From an uncultured Muribaculaceae bacterium (GTDB lineage: Bacteria; Bacteroidota; Bacteroidia; Bacteroidales; Muribaculaceae), in NCBI GenBank assembly GCA_910587925.1, contig CAJUOC010000008.1:1-64000 (forward strand): a stretch of DNA of 64,000 nt, in the 5' to 3' direction. Below the pieces are notes generated by a model, which did no database searches, was not told the DNA's origin, and saw only the letters and a program-made list of their open reading frames with translations. Below, one piece after another: positions 16,778-27,200 of this stretch; positions within the stretch are counted from its first letter, which is position 1, and every line of letters starts with the position of its first letter. A program made the position numbers and the translations under genes.

Positions 16778-18093
16778 CGGCGGAAAATGAGGGTGTCGGG
16801 CTGCGCGGTGGCAGCGGAGTGAATTTCGGTGGCCGGCACGGCCCAAAATGTGCCTTGGGTCGAGCGGCGGTCGGCCTTTGATACCAGCCCCACCACGCGC
16901 GGCTCGCCGTCGATGAGGGCGAGCACGGGGCCGCCGGAGTTGCCGGCGTTTACGGCGGCCGACATCTGTATGCATCCGGCAGGAGTGCCGTCTCGGCCAC
17001 TGAAGTCGATATGCTGGCTGTTGCCCCAGGTGCGGCTCACGCCCGTGTCGATGCGGGAGTCGGTGACGGGAAATCCGGCGACGGCTATCTCGCGGTCGGC
17101 CGAGGCGTCGAAGGCCCGCAGCTCGTCGGCCGAGGCCACATGCAGCGCGCCGGCGGCGCCAAATGCCATCACGGCCACATCGCCAAGCTCCATGTCGCTG
17201 CGATGGGCCAGCGGCACTATCGAGCGCATGTACATGGGGCGGGCGTCGGTGCCGAGACACACCACCTGGTCGCGCGAGCGGTCGACATCAAAGTCGGTCG
17301 AGTACAGCTCGTGGCGCTCTGTGGGAGAGGTGAGCACGCAGCGGGTGCGCACGCGGTAAATCTCGCGGCCTGCGAGACGGTTGGCCGTCTCGGCCTCGAT
17401 GGCCAGGGCAAGCTCGGCGCTGAGAGTGGGCGACCCGGGGGTGCCGTCCCACTCCTCGTCGCCAATCCACGGCTCGATGCAGTGGCGGGCGGTCACCAGC
17501 AGACTGTCGGCGGTGAGGAAGGCCGTGCCCGATGCGCGGGTGTCGGGCTCGATGGCCGCGACGACGATTTCGATGCCGGAGCTGTCGCGCAGCAGATATA
17601 CAGAGTCGGCCACGATGCGGTACAGCGATGCGTCGAGCGCGTCGAGGTCGGCCTCGCGCAGAGAGGCGCGCGGCCGCGGCAACAGCAGCGCTGCCGCGGC
17701 GACTATGGCGGCCACGGCGACTATGGCGACGAGGATACCGCGACGCCTGCCGCCGCGTCGGCGGTACACGACGCCTGCGGCGGGGTCGTAGTCGCCGTCG
17801 GTATGCACTGTGAAGCGCAGGCGGGTGCCGTCGATGTCAATCTCGTCGCCCGGCGAGATGGCCGCAGCCACCCCGACCGGCCTGCCGGCGAGAGCCACCC
17901 GCGCCGAGTCGTCGCGGCGGGTAAGTATCCATCCGCCGCCCTTGCGCGGCAGTATCGAGGCGAGCACCCGCGGCTCCTCGCCGGAGCCGCACTCCGTGCG
18001 CAGGCCACACGATGGAGTGTGGCCGATGTCGAGACGGCGTGCGCCGGCCAGCAGGCAGTCGCCCGTGTCTATATTTTTGAGCCGGTAATACAT
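16774..18093 (-). CDS. FHA-like / transmembrane / trypsin-like protease
   Basis: 439 residues from the ATG at 18093. Residues 1-100 resemble an FHA phosphopeptide-binding domain (GHTPSCGLR, then PGDEIDIDGTRLRF), though the usual Arg and His contacts are not all clear. Residues 119-138 form a membrane helix after an Arg-rich segment. A trypsin-like domain follows. The triad can be assigned as His204 (TARHC), probably Asp305 (LGDVAV) and Ser386 (GNSGGPV). The topology puts the sensor in the cytoplasm and the protease in the periplasm. The gene overlaps the RyR-like gene by 25 bases and the pseudokinase gene by 4. Confidence 0.9.
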   Translation of the reverse strand: MYYRLKNIDTGDCLLAGARRLDIGHTPSCGLRTECGSGEEPRVLASILPRKGGGWILTRRDDSARVALAGRPVGVAAAISPGDEIDIDGTRLRFTVHTDGDYDPAAGVVYRRRGGRRRGILVAIVAVAAIVAAAALLLPRPRASLREADLDALDASLYRIVADSVYLLRDSSGIEIVVAAIEPDTRASGTAFLTADSLLVTARHCIEPWIGDEEWDGTPGSPTLSAELALAIEAETANRLAGREIYRVRTRCVLTSPTERHELYSTDFDVDRSRDQVVCLGTDARPMYMRSIVPLAHRSDMELGDVAVMAFGAAGALHVASADELRAFDASADREIAVAGFPVTDSRIDTGVSRTWGNSQHIDFSGRDGTPAGCIQMSAAVNAGNSGGPVLALIDGEPRVVGLVSKADRRSTQGTFWAVPATEIHSAATAQPDTLIFRR

Positions 18094-19559
18094 GACTGTA
18101 CTATCAGGGGTATGGCCTGGGTGAGGGCGCGGTCGTATATCTCGACAGGCTTGCCGGTGGCGTCGGGGCGCAGGTCGGAGTATGCGCGCAGGTCGTAGTG
18201 GGCGCGCTCGGTGTCGCGCAGGGTGCGCTTGAGGCTGATGTCGGCCTCGACGGCGCGTTGCTCCTCGGCCGTCACGGGGCGGTAACCCAGCATCAGCTCT
18301 TCGAGGCTCCAGCGGTTGTGCTCCACCTCGGTGAGGGTGTCGATCTCGTCGACCGACAGGGCATAGTAGCTCTCGGTGCGCTCGGGGTCGGTATGGCCCA
18401 GCGAGTGCATCTTGGTGCCGATGGTCATGGCGCCGAAGATATTGGAGTATCGCTTGGATAGCGAGCCGATGCCGCGCCAGAGCTCGGCGAGGCGGTCGGT
18501 GTCGATGTCGGCCGGCGGGGCGAGCGGAGCCTCGGGCGGCAGGGCAAAGCAGTGGTGGTACACGTAGTTGATGCGCTGTCCCAGAGCCTTGAGAGTGCGC
18601 AGCAGCCCGACCGAAGCCGATTGCAGGCCGTAGGGCCGCAGCCCGGGGCATGCGCCCGACTCGCAGGCCAGGCGGGCGGCGGCGGGAGCGTCGGTGCGGC
18701 AAAGTACCGCGGTGGAGCCGCGGTGTATCTCCGAGGGCAGGTCGAGTGCCTCGTCGATATTACGGTTGTGGGAGGGGTGACACAGAGCCACCGTGAGCTG
18801 GCGCAGCGGCGAGCCGGCCCACTCGGCCAGCTTGCGGCGCACGGCGGCGGCCGAGCTGTCGCCGCGCACAAATTCCCACTCCACATCGACAAAGTCGCCC
18901 AGCCGCCCGAGATGCTCGGGTACGTGCAGGGCGGGGCGCGGGTCGTCGAGATGCAGGTCGATGCTGCGGTAGTATGAGTTTTCAAACAGCCGGCGGTAGC
19001 GGCGCACCAGGCGGTCGCGCACGGCCATAGCCGTGTCGGCCACGATGGTTATGCGGGTGCGCAGGCGCGGGTCGCGGCAGTAGTTGGGGTAGTGAGCCAC
19101 CAGGGCGGCGTTGATGGCGAGGGCATCGGCGGCCGCAGAGTCGCCGAATATCACCAGGTGTACCACCGTGTCGCTCTCGCGGGTGACGGGCGTGCGGTCG
19201 AGGGCGGTGACAGAGTTGTCGACGCCCGGGGCGCGCACCAGCACCGACTTGGCACACAGGTCCTCGACAGTGGTGGCGATGAGGTCGAGGCGGCGGTGGA
19301 GATGCGGCGGCAGGCCGGCCGTCTGCAACAGTCGCAGAGCCGTGTCAGACTCCAGCAGCAGGCAGCAGTCGTCGCCGCCGTCGGCCGGGTCGATTGCGCC
19401 CAGCATGTCGAGGGCGCTGTCGTCGCAGTCGGCGATGAGCACGCGGCGCCCGGCGGCCGCTTCGGCGGCCACCGGGGCATCGGTGCTGCGTAGGTTGCTT
19501 GCTATCAGCAAGGTAGAGAGGCGATTAGTTGGTGCGGAGCACGTAGTTGTTGTACACAC
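18069..19559 (-). CDS. Rossmann / RyR-like domain protein
   Basis: 496 residues from the ATG at 19559, which overlaps the preceding gene by 35 bases. A TTG at 19511 is an alternative start, and the N-terminus is uncertain. The middle part (VHLVIFGDSAAADAL, later RITIVAD) has the strand-turn-helix pattern of a TrkA-N-like NAD-binding fold, but the Gly-rich loop is degenerate. The C-terminal 95 residues resemble the ryanodine-receptor-type domain found in prokaryotic signalling proteins (EHNRWSLEELMLGYRP, then RAHYDL, ending IPLIV). Such proteins have been proposed to bind nucleotides or ligands. No signal peptide is present, so it is cytoplasmic. Confidence 0.7.
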   Translation of the reverse strand: MCTTTTCSAPTNRLSTLLIASNLRSTDAPVAAEAAAGRRVLIADCDDSALDMLGAIDPADGGDDCCLLLESDTALRLLQTAGLPPHLHRRLDLIATTVEDLCAKSVLVRAPGVDNSVTALDRTPVTRESDTVVHLVIFGDSAAADALAINAALVAHYPNYCRDPRLRTRITIVADTAMAVRDRLVRRYRRLFENSYYRSIDLHLDDPRPALHVPEHLGRLGDFVDVEWEFVRGDSSAAAVRRKLAEWAGSPLRQLTVALCHPSHNRNIDEALDLPSEIHRGSTAVLCRTDAPAAARLACESGACPGLRPYGLQSASVGLLRTLKALGQRINYVYHHCFALPPEAPLAPPADIDTDRLAELWRGIGSLSKRYSNIFGAMTIGTKMHSLGHTDPERTESYYALSVDEIDTLTEVEHNRWSLEELMLGYRPVTAEEQRAVEADISLKRTLRDTERAHYDLRAYSDLRPDATGKPVEIYDRALTQAIPLIVQSCITGSKI

Positions 19560-20181
19560 GGCCGCGGTTTACGACGCGGATCTTGAAGTTGCCGGTCCAG
19601 CGGGGAGTGAAGGTGCACACACAGTTGTCGGTGTAGTCGGTGTCGGAGTCGATGAGGTTGCCGTTCTGGTCGTACACATAGAGATCGAGGTCGGTGTCGC
19701 CGTCGCCGATGGCGGTGACGATGGCGGTCTCGCCGGCGCGGAAGCGGACGTTGTACTCGTCAGTACCGTTGGCACGCACGTTGGTGCGGCTGATCTGCGG
19801 GCCGTTGACAGCGCCGCGTACATTGGCGTTTACATCGTCGATGAGAGCCAGGAGCATACCGTCTTCCTTGGCCATGGCCTTTGCGTCGGCCAGGAGCTGG
19901 GTGGCGTCGAGGTTCACCTTGCCGGCCTTGGTGCCCTGGTCGTCGGCGCCGCCTTCAGTGGTCTTGGCCTGGTCGGCGGTACGGATGCCGAGCTGCTTGG
20001 CCAGGCGGGCGGCCTGGATGAGCGAGAGGGCGTCGTTGTTGGCATAGCCGTACTTCGAGAGCTCGGCAGCCATGCGGATGTTGGTCTCTGTGGCGGGGAC
20101 CTGAGCGGTCTCAGCCTTCTCTTCAGCGGCGAAAGCGGCCACGGGGAGCAGCAGTGCCATTGCAGCAATAATCTTTTTCAT
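19525..20181 (-). CDS. Secreted protein with PPC-like C-terminal domain
   Basis: 218 residues with a clear signal peptide (MKKIIAAMALLLPVAAFAA). The middle is helical. The C-terminal 80 residues (GETAIVTAIGDGDTDLDLYVYD, then FTPRWTGNFKIRV) match the pattern of pre-peptidase C-terminal (PPC) beta-sandwich domains, which bind protein or carbohydrate in exported hydrolases. No catalytic domain is attached. It lies 41 bases after the large ectodomain protein gene and overlaps the RyR-like gene. It is probably a periplasmic or surface ligand of the locus. Confidence 0.8.
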   Translation of the reverse strand: MKKIIAAMALLLPVAAFAAEEKAETAQVPATETNIRMAAELSKYGYANNDALSLIQAARLAKQLGIRTADQAKTTEGGADDQGTKAGKVNLDATQLLADAKAMAKEDGMLLALIDDVNANVRGAVNGPQISRTNVRANGTDEYNVRFRAGETAIVTAIGDGDTDLDLYVYDQNGNLIDSDTDYTDNCVCTFTPRWTGNFKIRVVNRGRVYNNYVLRTN

Positions 20182-20222
20182 TGCGTTGAGGTTTTAGAAA
20201 GTTGGGTTATTGTGATTTTGGG

Positions 20223-23200
20223 TTATTTTACTTTGGTAAGTACAGTCTCTTTTCCGTTTGAGCCGATGAGGCTCAGGCGGCCGTCGTCGCCGATATTGAT
20301 GTACATCTTGGGCGTCAGTGTCGGGGAGAGCCACTTGAGCATCGCGATAAAGCGGTCGCGGCGCTCGGGGTCGGCAAAGGCGTCGTCGACGATTGCACGC
20401 ATCTGCTCGGGGTCGCCCTCGGGGAGGTTGAGGATGTCGACGCAGGTATACGTGGCGTCGGCGGTAAGGTCGATGGCGCGTCCGCGCAGCGGTCGGAGCG
20501 CGGTGCTGTCGAGATTGACGCGCATCACCACGGTGCATCCGTCGTCGAGCTTGATGATGCCGACAGTATGGCCGACGAGCCGGTAGCGGCCGTGCTTATC
20601 GATGATAAGTGTAAATATCTCGGTGAAGCCGGTGGCTGCGGTGTCGGCGGGCAGGGCGTATGTGCCGTGAATCTTCCCCGGCAGGCCGGCGGCACGCATC
20701 GAGCTGTCGGCGGCAGCTGTGGCAGCGCGCGCGAGCGTGGAGAGATGATTGGCCGCTCCGTCGGGGATGTAGTTGGAAAAGAAGCGCGCGGCCAAGCGGG
20801 CGTCGCGGGTGCGCAGAGTGCGCATGGTGCGGCCGTCGGTAGTGTAGCGCATCTCCAGCATCGGACGGTAGGCCGCCTCCGAGTCTCGTATCGACAGTAT
20901 ACTGTGGATAGTGTCGACCGGCTCACCCATGCGCCAAGACATACCCTCGTCGGGGATGCTTACGGCGAGGAGCGTGGCCGCGTCGGTGATATTGGCGGGG
21001 TATGCCATGTGTCGCTCAGAGCCGTACATGTCGGCCATGGTGAATATAGCGATATTTCCGCTGCCAGATGCCGCAGGCTCGGGGATGGTACCGGCGGGGA
21101 GCGAGGCGATGGCCCGGGCCATGCGGGCGGCCTGGCGGCGGGTGAGGAAGCGCTCGTGTACGATGAATCCGTTTTGCGATGGTGTGCCTTCGATGCCCTC
21201 GATGGTCACCGCGCGGTAGGCGCGGGCGGCAGTGTCGGCGCGCAGTACGGTCATGGTGCGCGGGCCGCGGGGCTGTGTCACCGATGCCAAGGCCCAGGCG
21301 CTGCGGAAGTCAGCGATGTCGACCGAGTCGCGCGGGATGCCGCAGTATACGCCGTCGGCGACAATCACATCGTTGTCGAGCAGACCGAGACGGTACGCGG
21401 CGCTGTCGGTGACCTCGATGCTCATCACCTTGGGCAGGCGCTTGATCAGGGCGGCGACGTCGTCGACGGGGCGGTCGTCTTCGTCGTGGTAGACGTCGTT
21501 GCGCATGTAGTAGTACAGCGTCCAGGGCGAGAATATGTAGTCGGGCTCGCCAAACTCGTCGCGGCCGATGAGGGCGCTGAAGGGATTGTCGGAGTTTTGG
21601 GTAGCAATGGCGTCGGCGTAGTAAAATCTCACTTGTGACGAGCTTCCTGCGCGGCACGGGCGGCCAAAGCGATTGATGTCGTATTGGCCGGTTACATTCG
21701 ACAGACTTTGGTCGAGAGACTTGATATTGGACTCAAAGATATGTCCGTCGGCGTCGTAGAGCCTCGTGTAGTATGTACGGGCGGTGGAGTCGGTGACGTA
21801 TTCGGCGGCGACATATCCGTTGCCGATGGGCGCGGGGCGCTCCATATCGTCGAAAAACAAGTCAAGATTGTATAAGACACCGGGTGTGTCGCGGTATATG
21901 TAATGTGCGGTGGCCCACTGTCCGACCGTCTCGGGTGCACCCTCGGGATTGCGGAAGGCGGTGTAGGTCGTGCGTCCGCTCGCGTCGATGGAGTCGAGGC
22001 GGGTAGAGCCGTCGCGGAAGGTCGTGAGGTTGTAGGTCGGGGTATGCTGTTCGCGATATATCAGCACATGGCGGTCGCCGTCGGCCTCGTACCGCTCAAG
22101 AATTGAGTCCCGGCCTGCCGCATCGTAGCTCCTGATGAACTTGCTCAGATACTGCTCGTCCTGATTGGGGCGGCCCGAGTCGTCGAGCCATTCGTAGTAC
22201 AGCGGGCGTCCGAGACTGTCATATCCGGCATATTGGGTGGCATATCCCTCGATGTGATTGTGGGGAAGTGAGTCGGCCCCGAGGTAGCGGATGAGGGAGG
22301 TATTGCCGCGGTCGTCGTACTCCACTTCCACGCGGGCCACGCCGCCGTCGGTCGTGCATGGGCGACCGAGCGTGTCGGCATAGGTGACGCGTGTGATGCG
22401 TCGGTAGCGGTCGTAGTCGCGCAGCACAGAGGCGGCGCCATTGTTTTCGTTTTTGAATGGCGAGTGCATCATCATCGGGCGACCGAGCGTGTCGGTATAT
22501 GTCGATACGACAGTGTTGTGTCGGTCGTCGTAGCGGGCGATGATGCCGCAGTTGGTCCACACGTCGATTACGGGGCGGCCGGCGGCGTCGCGCGACTCGG
22601 TGCGCACGCGGTCGCCGCGGCTGTCGTATGTATACACTTCCATGGCCACGCCGTCGCCGTTGGGTTTCTTGACGCCGCGGGCGTCCATGTACTCGACGAT
22701 GGAGTCGTTGCCATAGCGGTCTTCGGTGAGCATCACCAGTGAGCCGTATGTGTATCGGCCGGTGGAGTCGGGGCGCATCTCGGCCGGGCGGCCGAGGTAG
22801 TCGCGGTAGTTGCCCACGTAGCGTCGCCGGCCTCGGTCGTCGGTGCCGATGGGTGTGCGGGTGTAGATATACACCAGGTTCATATCCTTGTCATATGCCC
22901 GCTCCTGCACGACATTGTCGCCCGATGCGTCGGGGATGAGGTCGTAGATGCACGTGGTGGCGAGGCGCTCGGCCCACGCCCGGTCGGCGCCGCTGTCGCC
23001 CTCGTTGCCCAGCTTTATGAGGTATGGCCCGAAGCCGCCGCCCACATAGTCGCCGTAGGCGTTGACCGTCTCCAGCCGCAGCCATTTTCCCTTGGGACTG
23101 CGGCGGGTAAAGCGCACGCTCATATCGCGGTGGCGGGCATCCTCGGCCGAAATCTCGTCGAGCGGTCCAAACCATCCGTTACGCTTGTAGGTCTGAGTGG

Positions 23201-23372
23201 CGTACACGGTGTCGGGCGTGGCCGCGGCGACGGGCGCGGCCGTCCGGCGCACTTCGGTCTTGGCGGGTACCGGTTGCGGCCGGTCGCCGCGCAGGCGCTG
23301 GGCCGCCGCGTCGGCAGCGGCGCCGAGCATCAGCAGTGCTGTGAGCGATATGAGCATCAGCGTCGGTCTCAT
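20223..23372 (-). CDS. Large exported repeat/PDZ-like protein, paralogue B
   Basis: 1049 residues from the ATG at 23372, which overlaps the preceding stop codon as ATGA and starts a signal peptide ending DAAAQ. The frame upstream is a shadow. After QRLRGDRP comes a module shared with three neighbours (FGPLDEISAEDARHR, CIYDLIPDASGDNVVQERAYD). Many YD/RHS-like or MORN-like beta repeats follow (YDDRGNTS, YDSLGRPL, YDAAGRDS). A PDZ-like segment (IEVTDSAAYRLGLLDNDVIVADG) precedes a C-terminal domain. It closely resembles the product of 24284-27439. I do not know the function. It may be a periplasmic or surface sensor that pairs with the STAND ectodomain. Confidence 0.82.
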   Translation of the reverse strand: MRPTLMLISLTALLMLGAAADAAAQRLRGDRPQPVPAKTEVRRTAAPVAAATPDTVYATQTYKRNGWFGPLDEISAEDARHRDMSVRFTRRSPKGKWLRLETVNAYGDYVGGGFGPYLIKLGNEGDSGADRAWAERLATTCIYDLIPDASGDNVVQERAYDKDMNLVYIYTRTPIGTDDRGRRRYVGNYRDYLGRPAEMRPDSTGRYTYGSLVMLTEDRYGNDSIVEYMDARGVKKPNGDGVAMEVYTYDSRGDRVRTESRDAAGRPVIDVWTNCGIIARYDDRHNTVVSTYTDTLGRPMMMHSPFKNENNGAASVLRDYDRYRRITRVTYADTLGRPCTTDGGVARVEVEYDDRGNTSLIRYLGADSLPHNHIEGYATQYAGYDSLGRPLYYEWLDDSGRPNQDEQYLSKFIRSYDAAGRDSILERYEADGDRHVLIYREQHTPTYNLTTFRDGSTRLDSIDASGRTTYTAFRNPEGAPETVGQWATAHYIYRDTPGVLYNLDLFFDDMERPAPIGNGYVAAEYVTDSTARTYYTRLYDADGHIFESNIKSLDQSLSNVTGQYDINRFGRPCRAGSSSQVRFYYADAIATQNSDNPFSALIGRDEFGEPDYIFSPWTLYYYMRNDVYHDEDDRPVDDVAALIKRLPKVMSIEVTDSAAYRLGLLDNDVIVADGVYCGIPRDSVDIADFRSAWALASVTQPRGPRTMTVLRADTAARAYRAVTIEGIEGTPSQNGFIVHERFLTRRQAARMARAIASLPAGTIPEPAASGSGNIAIFTMADMYGSERHMAYPANITDAATLLAVSIPDEGMSWRMGEPVDTIHSILSIRDSEAAYRPMLEMRYTTDGRTMRTLRTRDARLAARFFSNYIPDGAANHLSTLARAATAAADSSMRAAGLPGKIHGTYALPADTAATGFTEIFTLIIDKHGRYRLVGHTVGIIKLDDGCTVVMRVNLDSTALRPLRGRAIDLTADATYTCVDILNLPEGDPEQMRAIVDDAFADPERRDRFIAMLKWLSPTLTPKMYINIGDDGRLSLIGSNGKETVLTKVK

Positions 23373-24268
23373 CTTATGCGGGGATAGAGATTGAGCACCT
23401 CGTCGACAGTGTATGTGAGTGTATCGGTCGGAGTGCCGTCGGCGCGGCGCACGTAGCGGTAGCCGGCGTTGCCGTGGCGGTCGCGCATGGGTTGGCCGCC
23501 CACGTTGAGCATCAGTCGCACGGCCAGGCGGCCGTCGGCGTCGTAGAATAGCCGCTCGCGGTCGACGCCCATCGGGCTGTACTTGCGCATACCGCGGCCG
23601 TCGAGAAAGTCGACCTCGTCGACGCGCCCGCTCTCGTCGAGCCGCAGCCATACGACGCTGCCGTACGTGGCGGTCGAGTCGGGGCGCATGTCGACGGGCA
23701 GCCCCAGGTCGTCGCTGTAGCTGCCGGTGATGCGGCCGTCGGCGTTGCGTACCGGCACAAAAGAGTACACCAGATTGCCGTCGGCGCGGTATGCGCGCTC
23801 CTCGGCCAGGGTGCGGCCGTCGGCGTCGGGTATGAGCATCCACTGCACCACCCCGCGCAGCTGCCGCTGCCAGTCGCCGGCGACCGAGTCTACGTCGGCG
23901 TCCTTGTCGAGGGCGTAGGGCGACAGATGGTGGGCCGCAGATGGCTTGCCGCCGCAGAGTGCCTGCACGTATTGCCAGCGGCCGGCGCCATTGCGCATCG
24001 ACAGGCGGAAGTAGAGGGGCAGCTTGGCCGCGGCGGCCTCGGTGAGCTTCGGGCCGATGCCCTCGTACCACAGTCCGCGGCGCTCCACGTCGGCGTACAG
24101 CGCGGCGTCGGCATCGGCGGCCTTGGCTGCTACGGGTACACGCAGGCGGGTACTCTCGTTGGCGCCGCGGGCGCGGGCCTCGGTGATGGCGCCGATAGAG
24201 CGCACCTGCGCCGTGGCGCCGAGCGCGGCGGCGAGTATCGCGATGCAGAGAGTGATGATGCGGTTCAT
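23369..24268 (-). CDS. Exported protein with only the shared ectodomain module
   Basis: 299 residues with a signal peptide (MNRIITLCIAILAAALGATAQ). It aligns by eye with the N-terminal ectodomain module of the two large paralogues and with the region after the STAND membrane helix: RRGLWYEGIGPKLTEA here matches RVDGWPVGVGAELTAA there. It also has the AEERAYRADGNLVYSF and GLPVDMRPDSTATYGS repeats. It ends before any PDZ-like region. The stop codon overlaps the next start as ATGA, and the upstream gap is 15 bases. It may be a natural short form that competes for or caps the same interaction surface. Confidence 0.82.
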   Translation of the reverse strand: MNRIITLCIAILAAALGATAQVRSIGAITEARARGANESTRLRVPVAAKAADADAALYADVERRGLWYEGIGPKLTEAAAAKLPLYFRLSMRNGAGRWQYVQALCGGKPSAAHHLSPYALDKDADVDSVAGDWQRQLRGVVQWMLIPDADGRTLAEERAYRADGNLVYSFVPVRNADGRITGSYSDDLGLPVDMRPDSTATYGSVVWLRLDESGRVDEVDFLDGRGMRKYSPMGVDRERLFYDADGRLAVRLMLNVGGQPMRDRHGNAGYRYVRRADGTPTDTLTYTVDEVLNLYPRIR

Positions 24269-24283
24269 ATGTATGTGGTTTGA

Positions 24284-27200
24284 CTAATCAAGTTTTACAA
24301 AGTTTAGTGCCCGGCCGCTGTCATTGACGATTTTAAGAGACCCGTCGGGGGCGAGGCCGAGGTGGAGTCGCGCGGTAAGCTCGGGCGACAGCCAGCTCAG
24401 CATGGCGATAAATTGCCCGCGCTGCTGCGAATTGTTGAATACCCAGTCGACTTGCTGCTTTATCTCGTCGATGTCGCCGGCCGGAGGATTGTCTATCGCG
24501 ACGGTCGTATAGGCGGCCTCGGCCGCGAGTGATACGGCATTGCCGGTGAGGCGGCGGGGTGAGGCTGTGTCGAATGTGATGCGCACGGTGATTTCTGAGC
24601 CCGACGTGTCTTTCATGTAGGCAAGAGTCGAGCCTGTCAGACTGTAGCGTCCGTCTTTGCCGATGTCGATGACGAGGCTGTCGGTCGGCGACACCGCTTG
24701 CAGCGCATAGCGGCCACGCAGCTTTTTCAGCGGCAAGGTATCGGCGGCGGTACGGCCCGCAGCCTCCATGCGGGCAATGGTATCGGCGGCAGCGGCGGCA
24801 AGCCTGTCCATGGCCGTGGTGACGTCGGCCGGCAGCGACGCGTCGAGATACGTCATGCACAGCCGCAGGCTGTCGGTCGAGATGGTATGCAGGCTACGGC
24901 CGTCGGTGGTGACGACAAGGTGCATGGCCGGGATATGGCGCACGTCGGCGTTGCGCTCGGCTATCAGTGATGTCATCTCGGCCGATGCCTGTCCGTATCG
25001 CCACTCCAGGTCAAGCTCGGGCACAGATACGGCAAGCAGCAGTGCGGGGTCACTTACCCGCGCAGGGTAGGGCATGGCGCGCTCGCTCATGTACGGGTCG
25101 CAGGTGGTGAGCACCGCCGGCGCCTCGCCCGCCGGCAGCGGAGCGGGCAGAGAGCCGGGCAGCGAGTCGATGGCACGGCCGATGCGGTCGAGCTGGCGGC
25201 GGGTGAGATAACGCTCGTGGAGCAGGTAGCCGCGTTGCGACGGGCGACCTGTGATGCCCGGGATGGTGACGGCGCGGTATGCGCCGGCGGCAGTGTCGGC
25301 CCGCAGCACAGTCATGGAGCGCGGGGCGTCGGGCTGCATAAGCGAGCACAGGGCATAGCGCCGGCGGAAGTCGTCGGTGCCTACCGAGTCGCGCGGGTCG
25401 CAGCCGTAGATGCCGTCGGCCACCACGATATCGTTGTCGAGCAGACCGAGGCGGTACGCGGCGCTGTCTGTTACCTCTACACTCATCACCTTGGGCAGGC
25501 GGTTGCGTATACCGATATAGTCGGTGATGGGGCGGTTGTCCTCGTCGTATGGGATGCTGTTACGCATATAGTAGCACACGGGACCCGCTGATACGAAATA
25601 GTCCGGCTCGTCAAATTCGTCGCGCCCCATGAGTGCCGAGATTGTTTTGTCGTCGTGATGCTGCGCCAAGAGTATATCACCATGCAGATACCTCACACCC
25701 GGCAAGCCACCGGCCCGCGATGGGCGCCCGAAGCGGTTTACGTCGGTCTGACTTGTGACCGGGCCATATCCTCGGGAGTGGCGCATGATTGCGGTCTCAA
25801 ACAGTACGCTGTCGGCGCGATAGCGGCGGATATAATCGGTACCGGCGACCGAGTCAATCCAGGCCTCCTTGACCGCGTGGCCGGCAGTGTCAAAGCTGCC
25901 GTCGGGCATACGGAATGACTCGATGTAGCTCGACTGCCCGGGAGCGTATGTGTACCGGCGGTGCATGGTAGTCCAGCCATCGACGCCGCCGGGTCGGCCG
26001 TCGGCGTTGTAATAGCCGGTGAAGGTGGTGTTGCCGCGTGAGTCAATGGAGTCTATGCGGTATGAGCTGTCGTCGTATACAGTGCGCTCGCCCCATGGAT
26101 GGCGCTCGTGCCGGTAATGTGGTATCTGATTGGTACCGTCGCTTACATATTGCTGCAGCAGGGTGCGTTGTGCGTCGCCGTCGCGATATTCCATTACGAT
26201 GCGGCTAATCTGGCCCGGGATGCTTTTGGGTCGACCATCGGCATCGAGCCGGTCGCTGTTTAGGATGTTGCCTCGGTTGTCGTATTGAGCAAGTTCGGTG
26301 GCGTGCCCTTCATGACCATTGTGCGGGCGGCCGTCGGAGCCGATGTGGCGTATGGCCGTGCGGTTGCCCCGGTCGTCGTATTCGATGTCGATGCGGGCCA
26401 CGCCGTAGGCTGTCGTGGAGGGGCGGCCGAGAGTGTCTTCAAATTCCGACGATATGACGCGTCCGTAGCTGTCGTACTTGCGGATTACGGATGCGGCACC
26501 GTTGTTTTCGTGGTCAAATGGCGAGCGCATGGCCATCAGACGGCCTTGGTCATCGATGTAGGTCGCGCGGATGGTATTGTGGTGATTGTCGTATTCCGTG
26601 ACAGTCCCGCAATTGCTCCATTTGTCGATGACGGGTCGGCCGGCTGCGTCGCGCGACTCGGTGCGCACGCAGTCGCCGCGGCTGTCGAAGGTGTGCACCT
26701 CCATGGCCACTCCGTCGCCGTTGGGCTTCTTGACACCACGGGCGTCCATGTACTCGACGATGGAGTCGTTGCCGCTGAAGTCCTCGGTAATCATCACCAG
26801 CGAGCCGTAGGTATAGCGGCCGGTGGTATCGGGCCGCATCTCAGCGGGGCGACCGAGGTGGTCGCGGTAGTTGCCGACGTAGCGGCGCCGGCCCGCGGCG
26901 TCGGTGCCCACGGGGGTGCGGGTGTAGATGTACACCAAGTTCATATCCTTGTCGTAGGCGCGCTCCTGCACGACATTGTCGCCCGATGCGTCGGGTATGA
27001 TGTCGTAGATGCAGGCCGTGCCGAGTCGCTCGGCCCAGTCGGCAGATGCCTCGCTGTCGGCGTCGTTGCCGAGCTTGACCAGGTATGGATTGAAGATGCC
27101 GCCGACATGGTCGCCATATCCGTCGACAGTCTCTATGCGGAGCCACTTGCCCTTGGGGCTGCGGCGGGTGAACCGCACGCTCGTGCTGCGGTGGCGGGCA

